NCBI GenBank assembly: GCA_958298945.1
Contig: OY282605.1
Coordinates: 22,422,811-22,486,810, forward strand
Length of the DNA stretch: 64,000 nucleotides
Reading direction: 5' to 3'
DNA from: Atherix ibis
Taxonomy: Eukaryota > Arthropoda > Insecta > Diptera > Athericidae
The position numbers were made by a program, and so were the translations under genes. Positions 36,181-47,665 of the stretch are shown one piece after another. Within the stretch, counting starts at the first letter, position 1. Every line of letters begins with the position of its first letter. Under the pieces are notes generated by a model. It was not told where the DNA came from, searched no databases, and was given only the letters and a program-made list of their open reading frames with translations.

Positions 36181-38567
36181 CTTATACGAGTATGTTAATG
36201 GCATCTCCATCAAGCGATAAATGGACAAAAATTGTTTGTTCTTAAAATCAGTATCCAAAACCTGTTGTTTAGGTTAAGTAGTTTTTTAAAAAAAAAATTA
36301 TTTTTAAATGGCAAACTTCGAAATAAACAGAAAATGCATTCAAGTACTTGAAGAATAACAAAAAAAGGCTAAATTTTCCAAAACAACAAAATGGATATGG
36401 ACCCATTATTAAATCTTGTTTGTATAATACAATATCAATTTGAAATTGTTAAATTTACATAATAATTTACAAATAATTTAATTACATTTTAAAACTCAAT
36501 TGAAAATTTATGCATAATCTCTATTATTATTATTATTATATTATTGTAGATATTTTTCTCTAGTACCGGTGCTTCATAATAGATTTTCTCACAGTCCTAG
36601 AGCATCATTATTCCGGCTGATTGTGGCCAATAATCCCGGATACAAGTTAGAGAAAATATTTAATTATTTATATAAAACAAACTCGTATTGCCTATTAGAT
36701 AGTTGCCTAGATGGACAAAATCAAAATGTGCGCACACACAACAACAACAAAAAACCACCAACTTTAATAGAGTCGATTTGAAATTTGTTCGAAAAGAAAA
36801 AACGTTGCCAGTAAAATTTTAAGAGCGAAAGAGAAAAAGAAAATTGTATGGTTAATCGGTTAGAGTAGAGGGGAATGAGAAGAAAGTACGAGTTATGAGG
36901 AAAATAGAGTGGAAAAAATGAAAATTTTCACATTCACAATTTGCAACGTGCAACGAATCAACTATAATTACTGCGGAACACCTTCACGGACTTATGAGTA
37001 CATGTTCCGTAGGTGCAGACGGTGTCAAATTAACCTGTTTTAGCTATGCTTATGGCTGCCGGGGCTGGCAGGCGGAATATTTTGTCACCAACATTGTGAC
37101 GCGTCCGTCAACTTTTGATCGACGTCATCACACTGTGCGTTTGCGGTCAGGTTCAAGCACATTATCGACGGTGTACGATCCGGATCTGCAATGTAGCTGT
37201 ACTTCCGGTTCGAATGCCGCTCACACAGTTTCTCTTTCTCAACAGTACCATTCTGCCATTACCATCGTAATCGTCATCGACCAAATTACCAATTCGATAT
37301 TGCTGTCGTCGGCCTAGTGTCTTCCATCTTGGTTGATCGTCCGTCACCTTGTGGCGGTCTGTCTCCGCCTTTGCTTTTTCCGCTGTTTGGTTTTGTTGGA
37401 GCTTGTGTACTCTATAAACGGGCATTCGAAGCAGTTCGACGGGAAAAGTTAGCGGCCTGCCAATGTCTGAGAATTAGTGGCCTACTTTCCCCGCATTCCA
37501 ATCGAAGACGATTATTGTGCGACGACGACAGTTGCGGCCATGGTCACGACCGCGACTACGACCACAACTACACCAACCGCAAATATAATCACAACTACAA
37601 TCACCGCTTCAGCTACATAAAATAGAGTCGCTGATAAAAATACAGTCACGACCAAAACAAAAGAACACGAAACAGTTTTGTTCGAGTGCATAAACGTGTA
37701 AATCGATTGACAAAATCTATCTTTTTTTTCTCACAACTTTGTTCCGCTAGACCTCACTTAGTGCATTGGAATTTATTGAGACTCCGAAATAGATTTAGAT
37801 TTTGCCACACAATCACAATCACATTATCTTAGCTAGTCCAGCGGTCAATGAACGAACTCTGGGATGGCTTTATTGATCAGTTCAAATTTTACAAAAAAAA
37901 TTTTATTGCAAAATTCCTCTTTGAATTGGTCGTGTGATTAAGTTTTTTATAATTTTTTTTTAAGATTTGGAAATAAAATATTACACACATATGAAAATTG
38001 CCACTTTTCCTACTTAGAGCTATTGATTTTGAATCTATTTTAAATTATAAGTAACATGGAAAAATTAAAAAATTTCGATTATTTCTACGAAATATTGGAT
38101 TATCCATTTTAAGATTTGAAAAATAAAATCTTTTTGTTGAGAAGTTATTTAATAAATATATTATTTAAGATAAAATACATTTAAAAGACCTATTAAACAC
38201 TATAGAATGTTTAATAACCACGCTTGAAGAATTTTAAAAGTTCAGAGTATTTACCATCAAGTAATGCTGCGAAAAAGCCCTTAAATATATCGAAATTTAC
38301 AAAAAAATTTAAAGCAACTTTTTAATAAATATTATATTTTATATATAATGGCAATATTTTTGAAATATAATTAAATCTAAATTATTAAAATATTTTATTT
38401 AATTTTACTTTCCGAATTGCAAATTGGATAATTCTTTATTATTCAAAAATTACAATTTGAAAGCTTTCCATGAAAATTGACGATTTGAAAGCTTCTTTTG
38501 AGCTGCTCTAAAATGTTTATTTTCACTAACAATCCATTATTGGTACTTTTTCTAATATACGAGGTCT
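36181..38567. other. Mixed stretch with a less AT-rich island
   Basis: 36181-36950 and 37640-38567 are AT-rich without genes ((ATT)n near 36525). 36980-37625 is a distinct island, listed separately. Confidence 0.4.
36980..37625 (+). other. Less AT-rich island with two abutting open frames; possible exon or 5' UTR
   Basis: The frames 36994-37317 and 37317-37625 meet at a shared base. The first reads MSTCSVGADGVKLTCFSYAY and onward; the second contains PSPCGGLSPPLLFPLFGFVG and a CDDDSCGHGHDRDYDHNYTN tail. An opposite frame (37162-37425) is equally open, so composition alone may keep all three open. CpG-containing words (CGACG, CGACC) are dense, unlike the surroundings. No domain recognised. 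A host first exon or 5' UTR is the most economical reading, weakly held. Confidence 0.2.
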
Positions 38568-38569
38568 CT

Positions 38570-39430
38570 TCAAAGAGTATCACGAATTTTGAATTTGCGC
38601 GGGTTACGTTTATTCGATATTCGATTTTTTTGTGGGATTATGTTAGTACTCATGTCTCTCACTTATGCCAAAAAGTTCGGCCATTTTGAATCTTCAGATA
38701 ATTTTTGACAGCTGCTTTGCTTGCACGTGTTTTGGCTCGTTTTCGATTTTTGCTCAATTTCGACCAAAAACAGCATCGCATTAACATTGCTAAGGAGTTT
38801 TTTATCCGCGACAACCCAAATCCGCGACAACCCAAATTTGCTCCATAGGGTCATAACTGATGACTAATCACGGGTTTATAGTTAAACCAAAGCTCAATCA
38901 TCCCAATGGAAGCTGCCGCACGAGCCAAGATAGAAAAAAGTGCACCAAGTTCGGTCGAATGTGAAGGTTTTGCTTACAGTTTTCTTCGATTGCAGGGGCG
39001 TGATGCATCATGAGTTTTTGCCACAAGGTAGAACGGTCAATAGGGAATATTACCTGCAAGTTATGCGCAAGTTGCGTGAAGTAATCCTCCAGAAACGCCC
39101 GGATTTGTGGAAGAACAAAAATTAGCTTTTGCACCATGATAACGTCCCTGTTCACGCATCGTTGCTTGTGCGCGAATTTTTGGCCAAAAACAACACACTA
39201 ATAATGCCGCAGCCACCGTATTCCCCAGATCTGGCCCCCTATGACTTTTTCTTGTTCCCGAAACAGATTCTTTGATCGATTTTTTGGAATGGGCAAAAAC
39301 CGAAGACGAGCCAAAACACATGAAAGCAAAGCAGCTGTCAAAAATTAACTGAACATTCAAAATGGCCGAACTTATTGGCATAAGTGAGTACCAATATAAC
39401 GCCACAAAAAAAATCGAAAATTGAATATTC
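38570..39430 (+). mobile_element. Fold-back mariner (copy M3), right end truncated
   Basis: Left end CGAGGTCTCTTCAAAGAG at 38570 with TA before it. The coding remnant 38890-39240 reads KVLLTVFFDCRGVMHHEFLP then QGRTVNREYYLQVMRKLRE, KRPDLWKNKN, a stop, HHDNVPVHASLL and PPYSPDLAPYDFFLFPKQIL. At 39260 the same junction as M2 (CCCGAAAC / AGATTCTTTGATC) leads into the inverted 5' end, which breaks off near 39430 before the terminal repeat. The DNA-binding half is absent, and the first catalytic region is lost in a small deletion with a CCGCGACAACCCAAAT repeat at 38805-38835. Confidence 0.8.
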
Positions 39431-40470
39431 AACATTTCTTTCAGTTTAATATTTTCATAGAAATTTTTTCATCACAGCTAATAGTAATTTTTATAATAAA
39501 GTTCAAAGCATTTAAAAACCAACAATGTGCGAAAATACCTTAAAAAAATTACCTCAAAAAGATCGAGTCCTGCAAAAAGTATAATTGTAGTTATTTAAAT
39601 AATATTAAATTTTATGCATAATTTCAATATAATAGATATATTATTTTTGTTAAATTTGAAGCTTCAAATTCAGGTAATTTTATTTTGTGTTCGAATAAAT
39701 TCAGGAATTTTTTTTTGGTAGAGTAACTCGTTTGCATATAAATCTAGTTCGTTAAGAGTTCGGTGTCAAAACAGTAAGAAACAGACACTATGACGCCATT
39801 TAAGTAGGTTTTTCGATGTACGAGGTGAAACGTGTGTGTAGCTCTTGATTTAGTAAACGACCAGTTTAGGCTATGATGGACTATTCTCAAAGACGTGCTC
39901 ATGGAGGAGTGGAGAATGGAGAATTGTTGGCTACCAAACACAAAAAGTTAAGGATTAATGAATTTTTATGCGGTAAAATATATTTTTGTAATATTTTGGC
40001 AAGAAATTATTATTTACAGAAAAGCGCAAAAGTATTCAGAAACCACTTAAGAATTTTTTTCAATGTGTCAATACTAATACTACAACAAAATAATGCTCGT
40101 AGTTTCAGCAATAACTAATTATAGCGTTCTGTTACTAATGCATTGGACTATAATAAATATAATTTAAAAAATTTAATAAAGTATAAATTTGCAAATATGT
40201 ATTATAAACTATAAATTCTTTTATTTATTTAAGATTTATTTACATTGAAATTTTGCTTTTTTTTTGGTATTTCGTTTTTCTAATTGAACTGTCTTCGATT
40301 GTTCCTTTGTCTTATTTATCTGTCTAAAATGCTCCATAATTTTCCAATGACGACAGTTATGCAATAATCACAATTGAACCTTGTTATCCTCATAAAACTG
40401 AAAATTGTTTGCAATTTTCATGTAAACTGCACTTTCTTTCAAAATAACCTTTAGCAAATTCCGACACATG
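39431..40470. other. AT-rich sequence, no gene identified
   Basis: The phrase TTACCTCAAAAAGATCGAGT at 39551 recurs near 3.05 kb and inverted near 35.76 kb, probably a DD41D remnant. The open frame 39873-40118 starts MMDYSQRRAHGGVENGELLA but is not recognised. Confidence 0.35.
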
Positions 40471-40471
40471 A

Positions 40472-41500
40472 AGGGCTTTTCAATAGGAACACTAACAGCC
40501 TATTAGTTTGACATTTTAAAATGACAGCTCTGTCATTCTTACATGGGGTGTTTTTTTTACTGTTAGGGTTTTTATATTTTTATTTTTGACAGATAACACG
40601 TGATATGTGTCAATATGAAAAGTTTACAATAAGCATAGCCATTTTATCGTGGCAAGCCTTACAAATTATTAAATTTTATTAGAAAAATTCGTGCTCTGTG
40701 AAAAATATTTATGGTTGTCATAATCGACCTATTGAGGAAGCAATTCAAGCCATAGTGACAAAATTTCGTAGCAATTTTACGCTATTGGATATCAAACCAC
40801 TAAACCGTGTGCGTGGAGTGCGTATAGAAGAGAAAATTGAGTCCTCTGATGTAGCGTCCAGTGTTGGTGAAGACTGCGATTTGTCTATCCATCGCCGTTC
40901 ACAGCAATTGAGATTGTCTTACGCAAGGATCTTGGTCTGAAAACCAATTTCTGGTTAAATTGTCGCATTTGGTCTGATGAACAACTATAGGCAAAACAAG
41001 AACTGTCATTGCACCAAGAAAAATTCACTGTTTGGTGCTGTTTATGGACCGGTGGAATCATTTCTTTAAAGATGACGATGGCCGCAACGCTACTGTCAAT
41101 GACGTCCAATGTGGCTCGATGATTTCGAACATTTTTTTTACCCAAAATAGAAGAACTTCAAGTGGCCGACATGTGGTTCCGACAAAACGGCGCTACATGC
41201 CACACAGCATGTGAAACAATGAAAATATTTAGAGATGAGTTCGGTGAGCAGTTTGTCTCACGTTAAGGGGCGAGTGAGTTGGCCGCCTAGATCGTCATGT
41301 GATTTGACGCCTGTAGCCTGTTTTTAATAGGGCTACATGAAGTTACTCTTCTATGCCGATAAACCAGCATCACCTGCAGCTTTGCAAGACAACTTTACAT
41401 GTGTTATTAGCCAGATACCATCGAAAATGCCCGAAAAAGTGGTTTCAAATTGGATCTGTCCCATGGATCACTTGGCCAATATTTATATTAAATAACCTTT
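40472..41500 (+). pseudogene. DD41D mariner-like element with internal deletion
   Basis: The left end near 40473 (GGGCTTTTCAATAGGAAC) resembles the terminal repeat of the copy at 52.3 kb. The N-terminal part reads NRPIEEAIQAIVTKFRSNFT then DVASSVGEDCDLSIHRRSQQ and LRLSYA (40730-40930). About 65 codons, including the SDEAHF block with the first catalytic Asp, are missing before NCRIWSDEQ at 40960. Then follow FTVWCCLWTGGII, KIEELQVADMWFRQNGATCH (41147-41203, Asn at the second catalytic position, AAC 41186-41188), GEQFVSR, WPPRSSCDLTP and a decayed C-terminus. Multiple frameshifts. Confidence 0.8.
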
Positions 41501-41639
41501 AAAAAAGAACAACCATTAATTTATCGATTTCATACATTTTTGGAAATTTTTCTTTGGTTTTTTTTTTGTATTGGAAAATTGAAACTCAATATTTGATGTA
41601 TCGAGATAGTTTTCAAAAAATGTATCGAGATAGTAAAAT

Positions 41640-42260
41640 GTCATCAAATCACAGATTGAGTGAAAAATTCATATCAGTGACGAAGTGCATTTTCGGCTTA
41701 ATAAGAGTTCCTGTGACATTTTTTTTTTACAGAAAAATTTACTGCCTGGTCTGGATTTTGATCTGGCCGCCATTTAATCATCTGAAAGCTTCATATTTTA
41801 TTTTTGCATGAGGATAACATAATTTATTTTTGGCTTCAATTTGACTGTATAGCCTGCAAGTTGAAAGAAGGGATTTGTTGTAGACAATTCTTCCACATTG
41901 CGTTATTTCGAGACATGCTGCTGATGTCAACTGGTCGCCAAGATCGTGCGATTTGACGCATCAGAGGTCTATGCCAACAATCCGACAAAAGTTTTCAAGC
42001 TGGCGAAAAACATCATTCAAGCCATCAGTGAAATTCAACCCGATTTATGTAGATGAGTCACCCAATATTGGACATTTCGGATCATCTCCTGCAAACAAAG
42101 CCATCTAGGCCATTTGAAAATAGTTATTTGTACATAAAAATCTATCAAATATAATTTTATCTTCAATTAAGATATCGGAAATAACTCACATACAGCTTTT
42201 TTTATTTAGGTTTATTGATTGAGCCTAGATCGCGCGATTTGACGCAACTATTTTGTGTCT
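41640..42260 (+). pseudogene. DD41D transposase relic with a second short fragment
   Basis: ISDEVHFR near 41675 (first catalytic block), then decayed sequence, then VISRHAADVNWSPRSCDLT near 41910-41960, and VYANNPTKVFKLAKNIIQAI then SEIQPDL (C-terminal part) to about 42050. A further PRSRDLTQL word at 42235 indicates another fragment. The second catalytic block is not recognisable. Confidence 0.65.
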
Positions 42261-44106
42261 ATAAAAAAAAAATATTTTTAAGTTCAGCTTTATAGAAATT
42301 AGTATTCCGCGTATCACAAACCCTAGAAATCGGTTTTGATCAAAATGCATTTAATGGGTTTCTGGTTACTTTGGAGGGAAGGGGGGCGGTAGCTGTATTA
42401 TTCACTGTAATATTTTCTTCTTAAGTGAAATTTTTTATCATTTTAATTTTTATTATTTATTTAGTAAAAATTTTCACCGAGGTATAATATAAACGTGATT
42501 TTTTTTGTGTGTATTCACAGAAAATTTTTACATAAAAATCAAAAATTCAGCAAATAAAAAATTTATCTTTGATACGAACACACCTGAATTTCTTTCAAAA
42601 GGAAAGAAGAAGAAAACGCATTTTTTTTTTAAATAATAGGACATAATTGGTACTCGTACTCGTAGTTATGATCATGGATGGAAGTGTGAATGAGAATAGA
42701 GAAATGCAAAAATCAAGATTGGTGAGACTACACGTATACGATTTGTGAAATGATATGATAGAGAAAGAAAGCATGAAAAGGTTACAGAAAAACTCATACT
42801 AATCACAATTGATATGAATATGAATGAATGCAGAACTACACGATCCGATGATGGTTAATACAGATTTTCTTGTGTAAATGTTGCTCATATATATACTCAT
42901 CAAGGCATTGACTGTTGATAATCATCTTTGGCACTACCACACGAACAGCATGGTCGTCGCATTCATATTCACGACATATGGTGGCGGTGGAACTTTTACA
43001 GTAATGCGAGAAGACCCGTGCGGAATTCATGAATGAAATCTTCTGTAAAGGGCCGTGCGGATCTTACTAATGAAACCGGTCAAAAATCAAGGTTGGTATG
43101 CGGAAAATTCGCCTTCAGCGCTTTACCGATTTACTGAACGAAGAATGTCAAAAGAATCGAAGGAATTCCACCGCAGTCGGGGATTCGGTATCGCGCGTAT
43201 TCGTATTCACCTCGAAAGGCGATTTGTATATGCATGTACAAGTACGTAAACGAAACGAGCTTAGTGCTCTCTAAGTATGTAAATTTGCAAAAGTATTCGT
43301 ATAAAAATTCTTTTCTTCCATTTATGCATATTGATTTCTAATCATCTCTACGTTCGTGGATGGAATTGCTTTGAGTTTGTGTGTATAAGTACAATATGCA
43401 TAGTTGGCATTTTTTTAGTTCTTTTTTTTTTGGCGTGCAAACATTCTCTCTTGGTATAAAACGGCAAAAATTCACAGTAGTTCAACATATTTTGCAATAT
43501 CTTTAATAAAACAAATGATAAGTATAAAAAATATTTCTCTAACATTCAGCATGAAGAACTTCTTTTGATGAATATACACATATACGGTACAGTGGCTATT
43601 TATGTCGGCCAATTTATGTATTTATTGTTTTTTTTTTTTTGGTTCGTTCCCTCTCTATCTAATGTAGAGTATATTAGAATTTGCCGTCTACGGAAATGAG
43701 CAACGTGTTCAACTGATCAAAACTTAAGATAATATTTTAATTGGCATATATTGAACTGCACAATGAACCTGAGCACGATGGAATGCGAAGAGAGGTTAGT
43801 TGTTGTGCACGATTTGAAAATTTCCATGTTAAATGGAATGATGATATACGGCCTTCAGTGTAGAATTGTATAAGCCTTCGATTAAAAATAGAAGTAAGTT
43901 TCTAACGGTGTTTAAAAAGAAAAACAGTTTTTCTCAAAATGTGAGAATACATTTACGATGGAAATAATTCGAGCATTAAAAGAGACGGAACAAACTGTAC
44001 TTGAAAAGAGAATTATTTTATGTAATTTTTCTTAATATTTTCTAAAAAATTAATTTTTTAAATAGTTTTTATTAGAATTTTCTTTTCATGGCTTTGGTAT
44101 TTTATA
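42261..44106. other. No gene identified
   Basis: 42640-43260 is less AT-rich and contains two overlapping TACTCGTA words at 42651-42664. The short open frames there show no motif. 43380-44100 is AT-rich. Confidence 0.35.
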
Positions 44107-44108
44107 TA

Positions 44109-45356
44109 TTGGGTTGGTGCAAAAGTTATGTCCGTTTTTTATGATCCTAGGTAAACAATTTTTTTCTTCAGAAATGATGAATAGTATCTTCTTTTAAATG
44201 ATTCTATTGTATAAAGGATGCTTTCCCTCTACTTTCTATTCAGTTTTGGCCTGGCCAGAGTACAGTGAAGAGCCCTTGTATTTTTTCAAAATGTCGGTCG
44301 ATAAAGTGCATTTACGTCATTATTTACTTTATGAATTCCGTAAAGACAATACCGCGAGTGTGGCAACCAAAAACATTTGCGAAGTGTATGGAGCAGATGT
44401 CATCAAAGTTCGACAGGTACGAAGATGGTTTACAAAATTCCGATCTGGGGATTTTTCACTCATTGATCAACCACGTACCGGGCGGCCATTGAAGTCTGAT
44501 GAAGACAAGTTAAAAGTCATAATTGACACCAATCCACGTCTTACCACCAGGGAGATCGCGTCGATGATGGGAGTCAACCATACAACCGTATTAAGGCATT
44601 TTAAGCGTATGGGGATGGTTTCGCGGTACGACGTTTGGATACCTCATCAATTGTAGGCTGCCAATTTATTAGATCGTGTTTCAACGTGCGTTGCTTTGAG
44701 TGCGAGACAAAAATATGAACCTTTTTTGCATCGTTTGGTAACGGGAGATGAGAAATGGACATTGGGCTATACCTGGACAAGCCCCATTAACAACTTCGAA
44801 AGCCGAAATCTATCAAAAAAAAGTTATGCTTTGTGTTTGGTGGGATTGTAAGGGTATTGTGTATTTTGAACTCTTGGAATGCAATCAGAAAATTACAGCA
44901 GAACGATATTGTCAGCAATTATCCAAATTGAACATCGTCCTTCAAAAGGATAGACCAGAATTGGTAAACAGAATAGGAGTAGTGTTTCATCACGACAACG
45001 CGCGACCACATGTGGCTATGATGACCCAACACAAGCTGAATTGGGATGTTATCAAGCATCCACCGTATTCTCCAGATCTTGCTCCTTCCGATTTTAATTT
45101 ATTCCGATCACTGCAAAATTTTTTAAATGACAACAAATTTGATACAGTAGAGCAGGTAAAAACATCCCTTTCTACATATTTCGCATCAAAATCCAAGGAA
45201 TTTTACACTAATGGTATTAATAAGTTGATAGAAAGATGGGAGGAGGTTATAAGAACGGGTGGAAATTATATAATTGATTAAATAAATAATACAAATTAAA
45301 AAAAAAATGTTTAATTGTATATGTAAAAAAACGTTATTACTTTTGCACCAACCCAA
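44109..45356 (+). mobile_element. Mariner with both terminal repeats (copy M5)
   Basis: Left TTGGGTTGGTGCAAAAGT and right, inverted, the same 18 bases, then diverging. TA flanks at 44107-44108 and 45357-45358. The length of 1,248 bp is typical of a complete mariner. The TTGGGTTGGTGCAAAAGT end is of the cecropia/mellifera type. It is the best preserved mariner in the window; the transposase is described separately. Confidence 0.93.
44291..45281 (+). pseudogene. Mariner transposase of M5 (one stop, one frameshift)
   Basis: From ATG 44291: MSVDKVHLRHYLLYEFRKDN, NICEVYGADVIKVRQVRRWF (first helix-turn-helix), DQPRTGRP, and IASMMGVNHTTVLRHFKRMG (second helix-turn-helix). A TAG stop at 44654 follows PHQL. 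Reading resumes in frame with AANLLDRVS to VTGDEKW (first catalytic Asp). A deletion of a dozen or so codons with frameshift follows, then PGQAPLTTSKAE, KKVMLCVWWDCKGIVYFELL, RIGVVFHHDNARPHVAMMTQ (second Asp) and HPPYSPDLAPSDFNLF (third Asp), ending at NGINKLIERWEEVIRTGGNY. Only 31 residues separate the second and third Asp instead of 34: three codons are missing after HKL. Inactive, but recently so by the look of the frames. Confidence 0.92.
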
Positions 45357-45539
45357 TATTTACTTAGTTAATATCGAATAAAATATTAACCCAGTAAATA
45401 CTATGATAAAATTATACAAATAAAAGATAATCCAATTTGTGGATTGAAAAATCAAATATATTTTAAATATAAATTTTTATGATATTTTTATTTTATTGTA
45501 TACATAAAACTTTGTTTTAAATTACCACTTTTACAACAA

Positions 45540-46020
45540 AAAAACTATAAATTTAATGTAATAAGATTTTTACACATTTCGGTCTGTAATTCGAAGTGCT
45601 CTAAAGTTTGAGAATTGTTTGCGTAAATATGATCTACTTTCTCTTATAGTTTTATAAATAAAATTTCAACGGTGTCAAATCTCACGATCTTGGAGGTCAA
45701 AATGATAAGACAAAATCTCGAAATTACAGGTTCGGGGAAGTTTTTCTCCACTAAGACCATAATTGATAGTCGTTTTGGTATCTTAACTTAAATATTTGTC
45801 GTATTATGTATCTTCTAGTATCATTTTGTTAAAAACACATATGTTATATTGTAGATTAAAATTTTCAATTTATGGCCAAAAAAAAGTTGGTTATCATGTG
45901 GCTATAGCGCTCAGAATTGACAGTAACAGTGTCTGTTTTTTTATTATTTTCAAACAAATACGGGCCAATGACAATTTGAGAGCAAAATTCATATCAGACA
46001 GTCACTTTTAACAGATACAA
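45540..46020 (-). pseudogene. DD41D transposase relic
   Basis: On the minus strand, VIGPYLFENNKKTDTVTVNS then ERYSHMITNFFLA (45970-45870) is clear. After a gap come FPEPVISRF (near 45730) and, in other frames, PRS-DL-P-type words at 45665-45700 (CCAAGATCGTGAGATTTGAC) and YANNSQTLEHFELQTE (C-terminal). The second catalytic block is missing. Adjacent to the truncated left end of mariner M4. Confidence 0.65.
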
Positions 46021-46048
46021 AAGCATCTCCACAGCCACTTGTGCATTT

Positions 46049-46963
46049 TCGAATTTTGAATTTCCGCGAGTAACGTATATTCGATTTTCGATTTTTTGTG
46101 GCGTTAAGTTGGTACTCATGTCTCTCACTTATGCAGACAATTTCGGCGATTTTGAATGTTAAGTTAATTTTTGACAGTTTCTCTGCATGCACATGCTTTG
46201 GCTCGTCTTCGATTTTTGCTCAATTTCGCATTAACATTACTAAGAAGCTGTTGGACTCTGTCCGCGACGACCCAAATTTGCTCCAGAGGGTCGTAACTGG
46301 TGACGAATTATGGTTTTGACGTGGAAACCACGTCATAACCAGAATTCGTCACCAGGTATGACCCTCTGGAGCGAATTATGGTTATGACGTGGAAACCAAA
46401 GCTCAATCCCAATGGAAGCTGCCGCACGAGCCAAGATCGAAAAAAGCGCGCCAAGTTCGGTTGAATGTGAAGGTTTTGCTTACAGTTTTCTTCAATTGCA
46501 GGGGCGTGATGCATCATGAGCTCTTGCCACAGGGTAGAACGGTCAATAAGGAATATGACCTGCAAGTAATGCGCAAGTTACGCGAAGCAATCCGCCAGAA
46601 ACGTCCGGATTTGTGGAAGAACAAAAATTGGCTTTAGCCATTTTTGGCCAAAAATAACACACTAATAATGCCGCAGCCACCGTATTCCCCGGATTAGGCC
46701 CCCTGCGACTTTGTCATATTCCCGAAACTGAAGAGCCCCATGAAAGGACGATGGTACGCTACGATTGAGGAGATAAGGACTGCATCGAAGAAGGAGCTGA
46801 ACAAGATCACAAAAAATGATTTTTTCGAGGATTGAAAAAAACGTTGACACAAGTGTATAATATCTGGTGGGGTTTATTTTCAAGGGGGCATAATAGATAT
46901 TCCTGAATATATAAATAATTTTTGAAAAAACACAAAATTCGCGATATTTTGGAACAGACCTCG
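46049..46963 (+). mobile_element. Internally deleted mariner (copy M4), left end truncated
   Basis: The right end at 46929-46963 is intact with TA after it. The left end lacks about 25 bp, starting at TCGAATTTTGAATTTCCGCG. The same N-terminal deletion as M1-M3. The coding remnant reads NITKKLLDSVRDDPNLLQRV, VTGDELWF (first Asp kept), an inverted duplication (46281-46371), ETKAQSQWKLPHEPRSKKAR, LLTVFFNCRGVMHHELLPQG and LWKNKNWL. A deletion then removes the HHDNAP block carrying the second Asp. PPYSPD and the C-terminal part follow to about 46900. Confidence 0.88.
46281..46371. repeat. Inverted duplication (44-bp arms, 3-bp loop) in M4
   Basis: 46281-46324 (starting CTCCAGAGGGTCGTAACTGG) is repeated inverted at 46328-46371 with about four mismatches. 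Part of the segment (GAATTATGGTTATGACGTGG) then occurs a third time in direct orientation at 46373, a pattern expected from template switching during repair or replication. Confidence 0.9.
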
Positions 46964-47319
46964 TATGCGGGAATTTTTATTATGAATTAAGTCTTATCGC
47001 TGAAGAAATAATCATCACTTTTGAAAAATGCTTTTACATTTTCAACGCATTTTTTGGTTGTTAAAAAATCCTTAAGAAAAAATGGCAAACTATAAACTAA
47101 ATAAATGTGATCTTGTATAATTCTTCTGTTTAACAAGTGTTAAATTACAGGGCTATATTTTTCAAATTAAAAAATGAACCTTTTCCCCACTTATTTGTCT
47201 AAACTTCTATGGTAGATTGCTCTAATCATACTTAATTTAATTACGGTGGAACTCCTTCTAAGCAAATAAGAAGTGAAAAATTTATTTGAAGACAAATTTA
47301 ACTTTTATTTACTACGTTA

Positions 47320-47560
47320 AAATAGTAATTACCCATTGTCCCAACTGGAAAAATAAAATAAAAACAATCATAAACAATATTAAACAAACATGCCATATTG
47401 GATTTCATTCAATTATTAAATCAAAACAAAATGGCTTCCCATGTCAATACCACGTGCAATAATCGACTAGAATTTTCTCTTTGAGTATTTCAATGACAAA
47501 TCGAAACAATAAAAAAATACTTTTCTTTTATTGAAAAAAAAATGCTTTCAATTAAATTAA
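47320..47560 (-). repeat. Diverged dispersed repeat (partner near 24.6 kb)
   Basis: Reverse complement shares ordered words with 24540-24800, including AATGAAATCCAATATGGC and TATTATTGCACGTG. Confidence 0.55.
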
Positions 47561-47645
47561 TTTTACTATAAAGAATAAAATACAAATTAAATTTTTACGA
47601 TAAAAATATCATAAATTATCAAAAGTTCACCTCTAAAGGCATGTA

Positions 47646-47665
47646 CATTTGACAGCTGTCAAATG
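47646..47665. repeat. 20-bp perfect palindrome
   Basis: CATTTGACAGCTGTCAAATG, perfect dyad. The core TGACAGCTGTCA also occurs at 18217. It contains an E-box-like CAGCTG. Function not shown. Confidence 0.8.
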
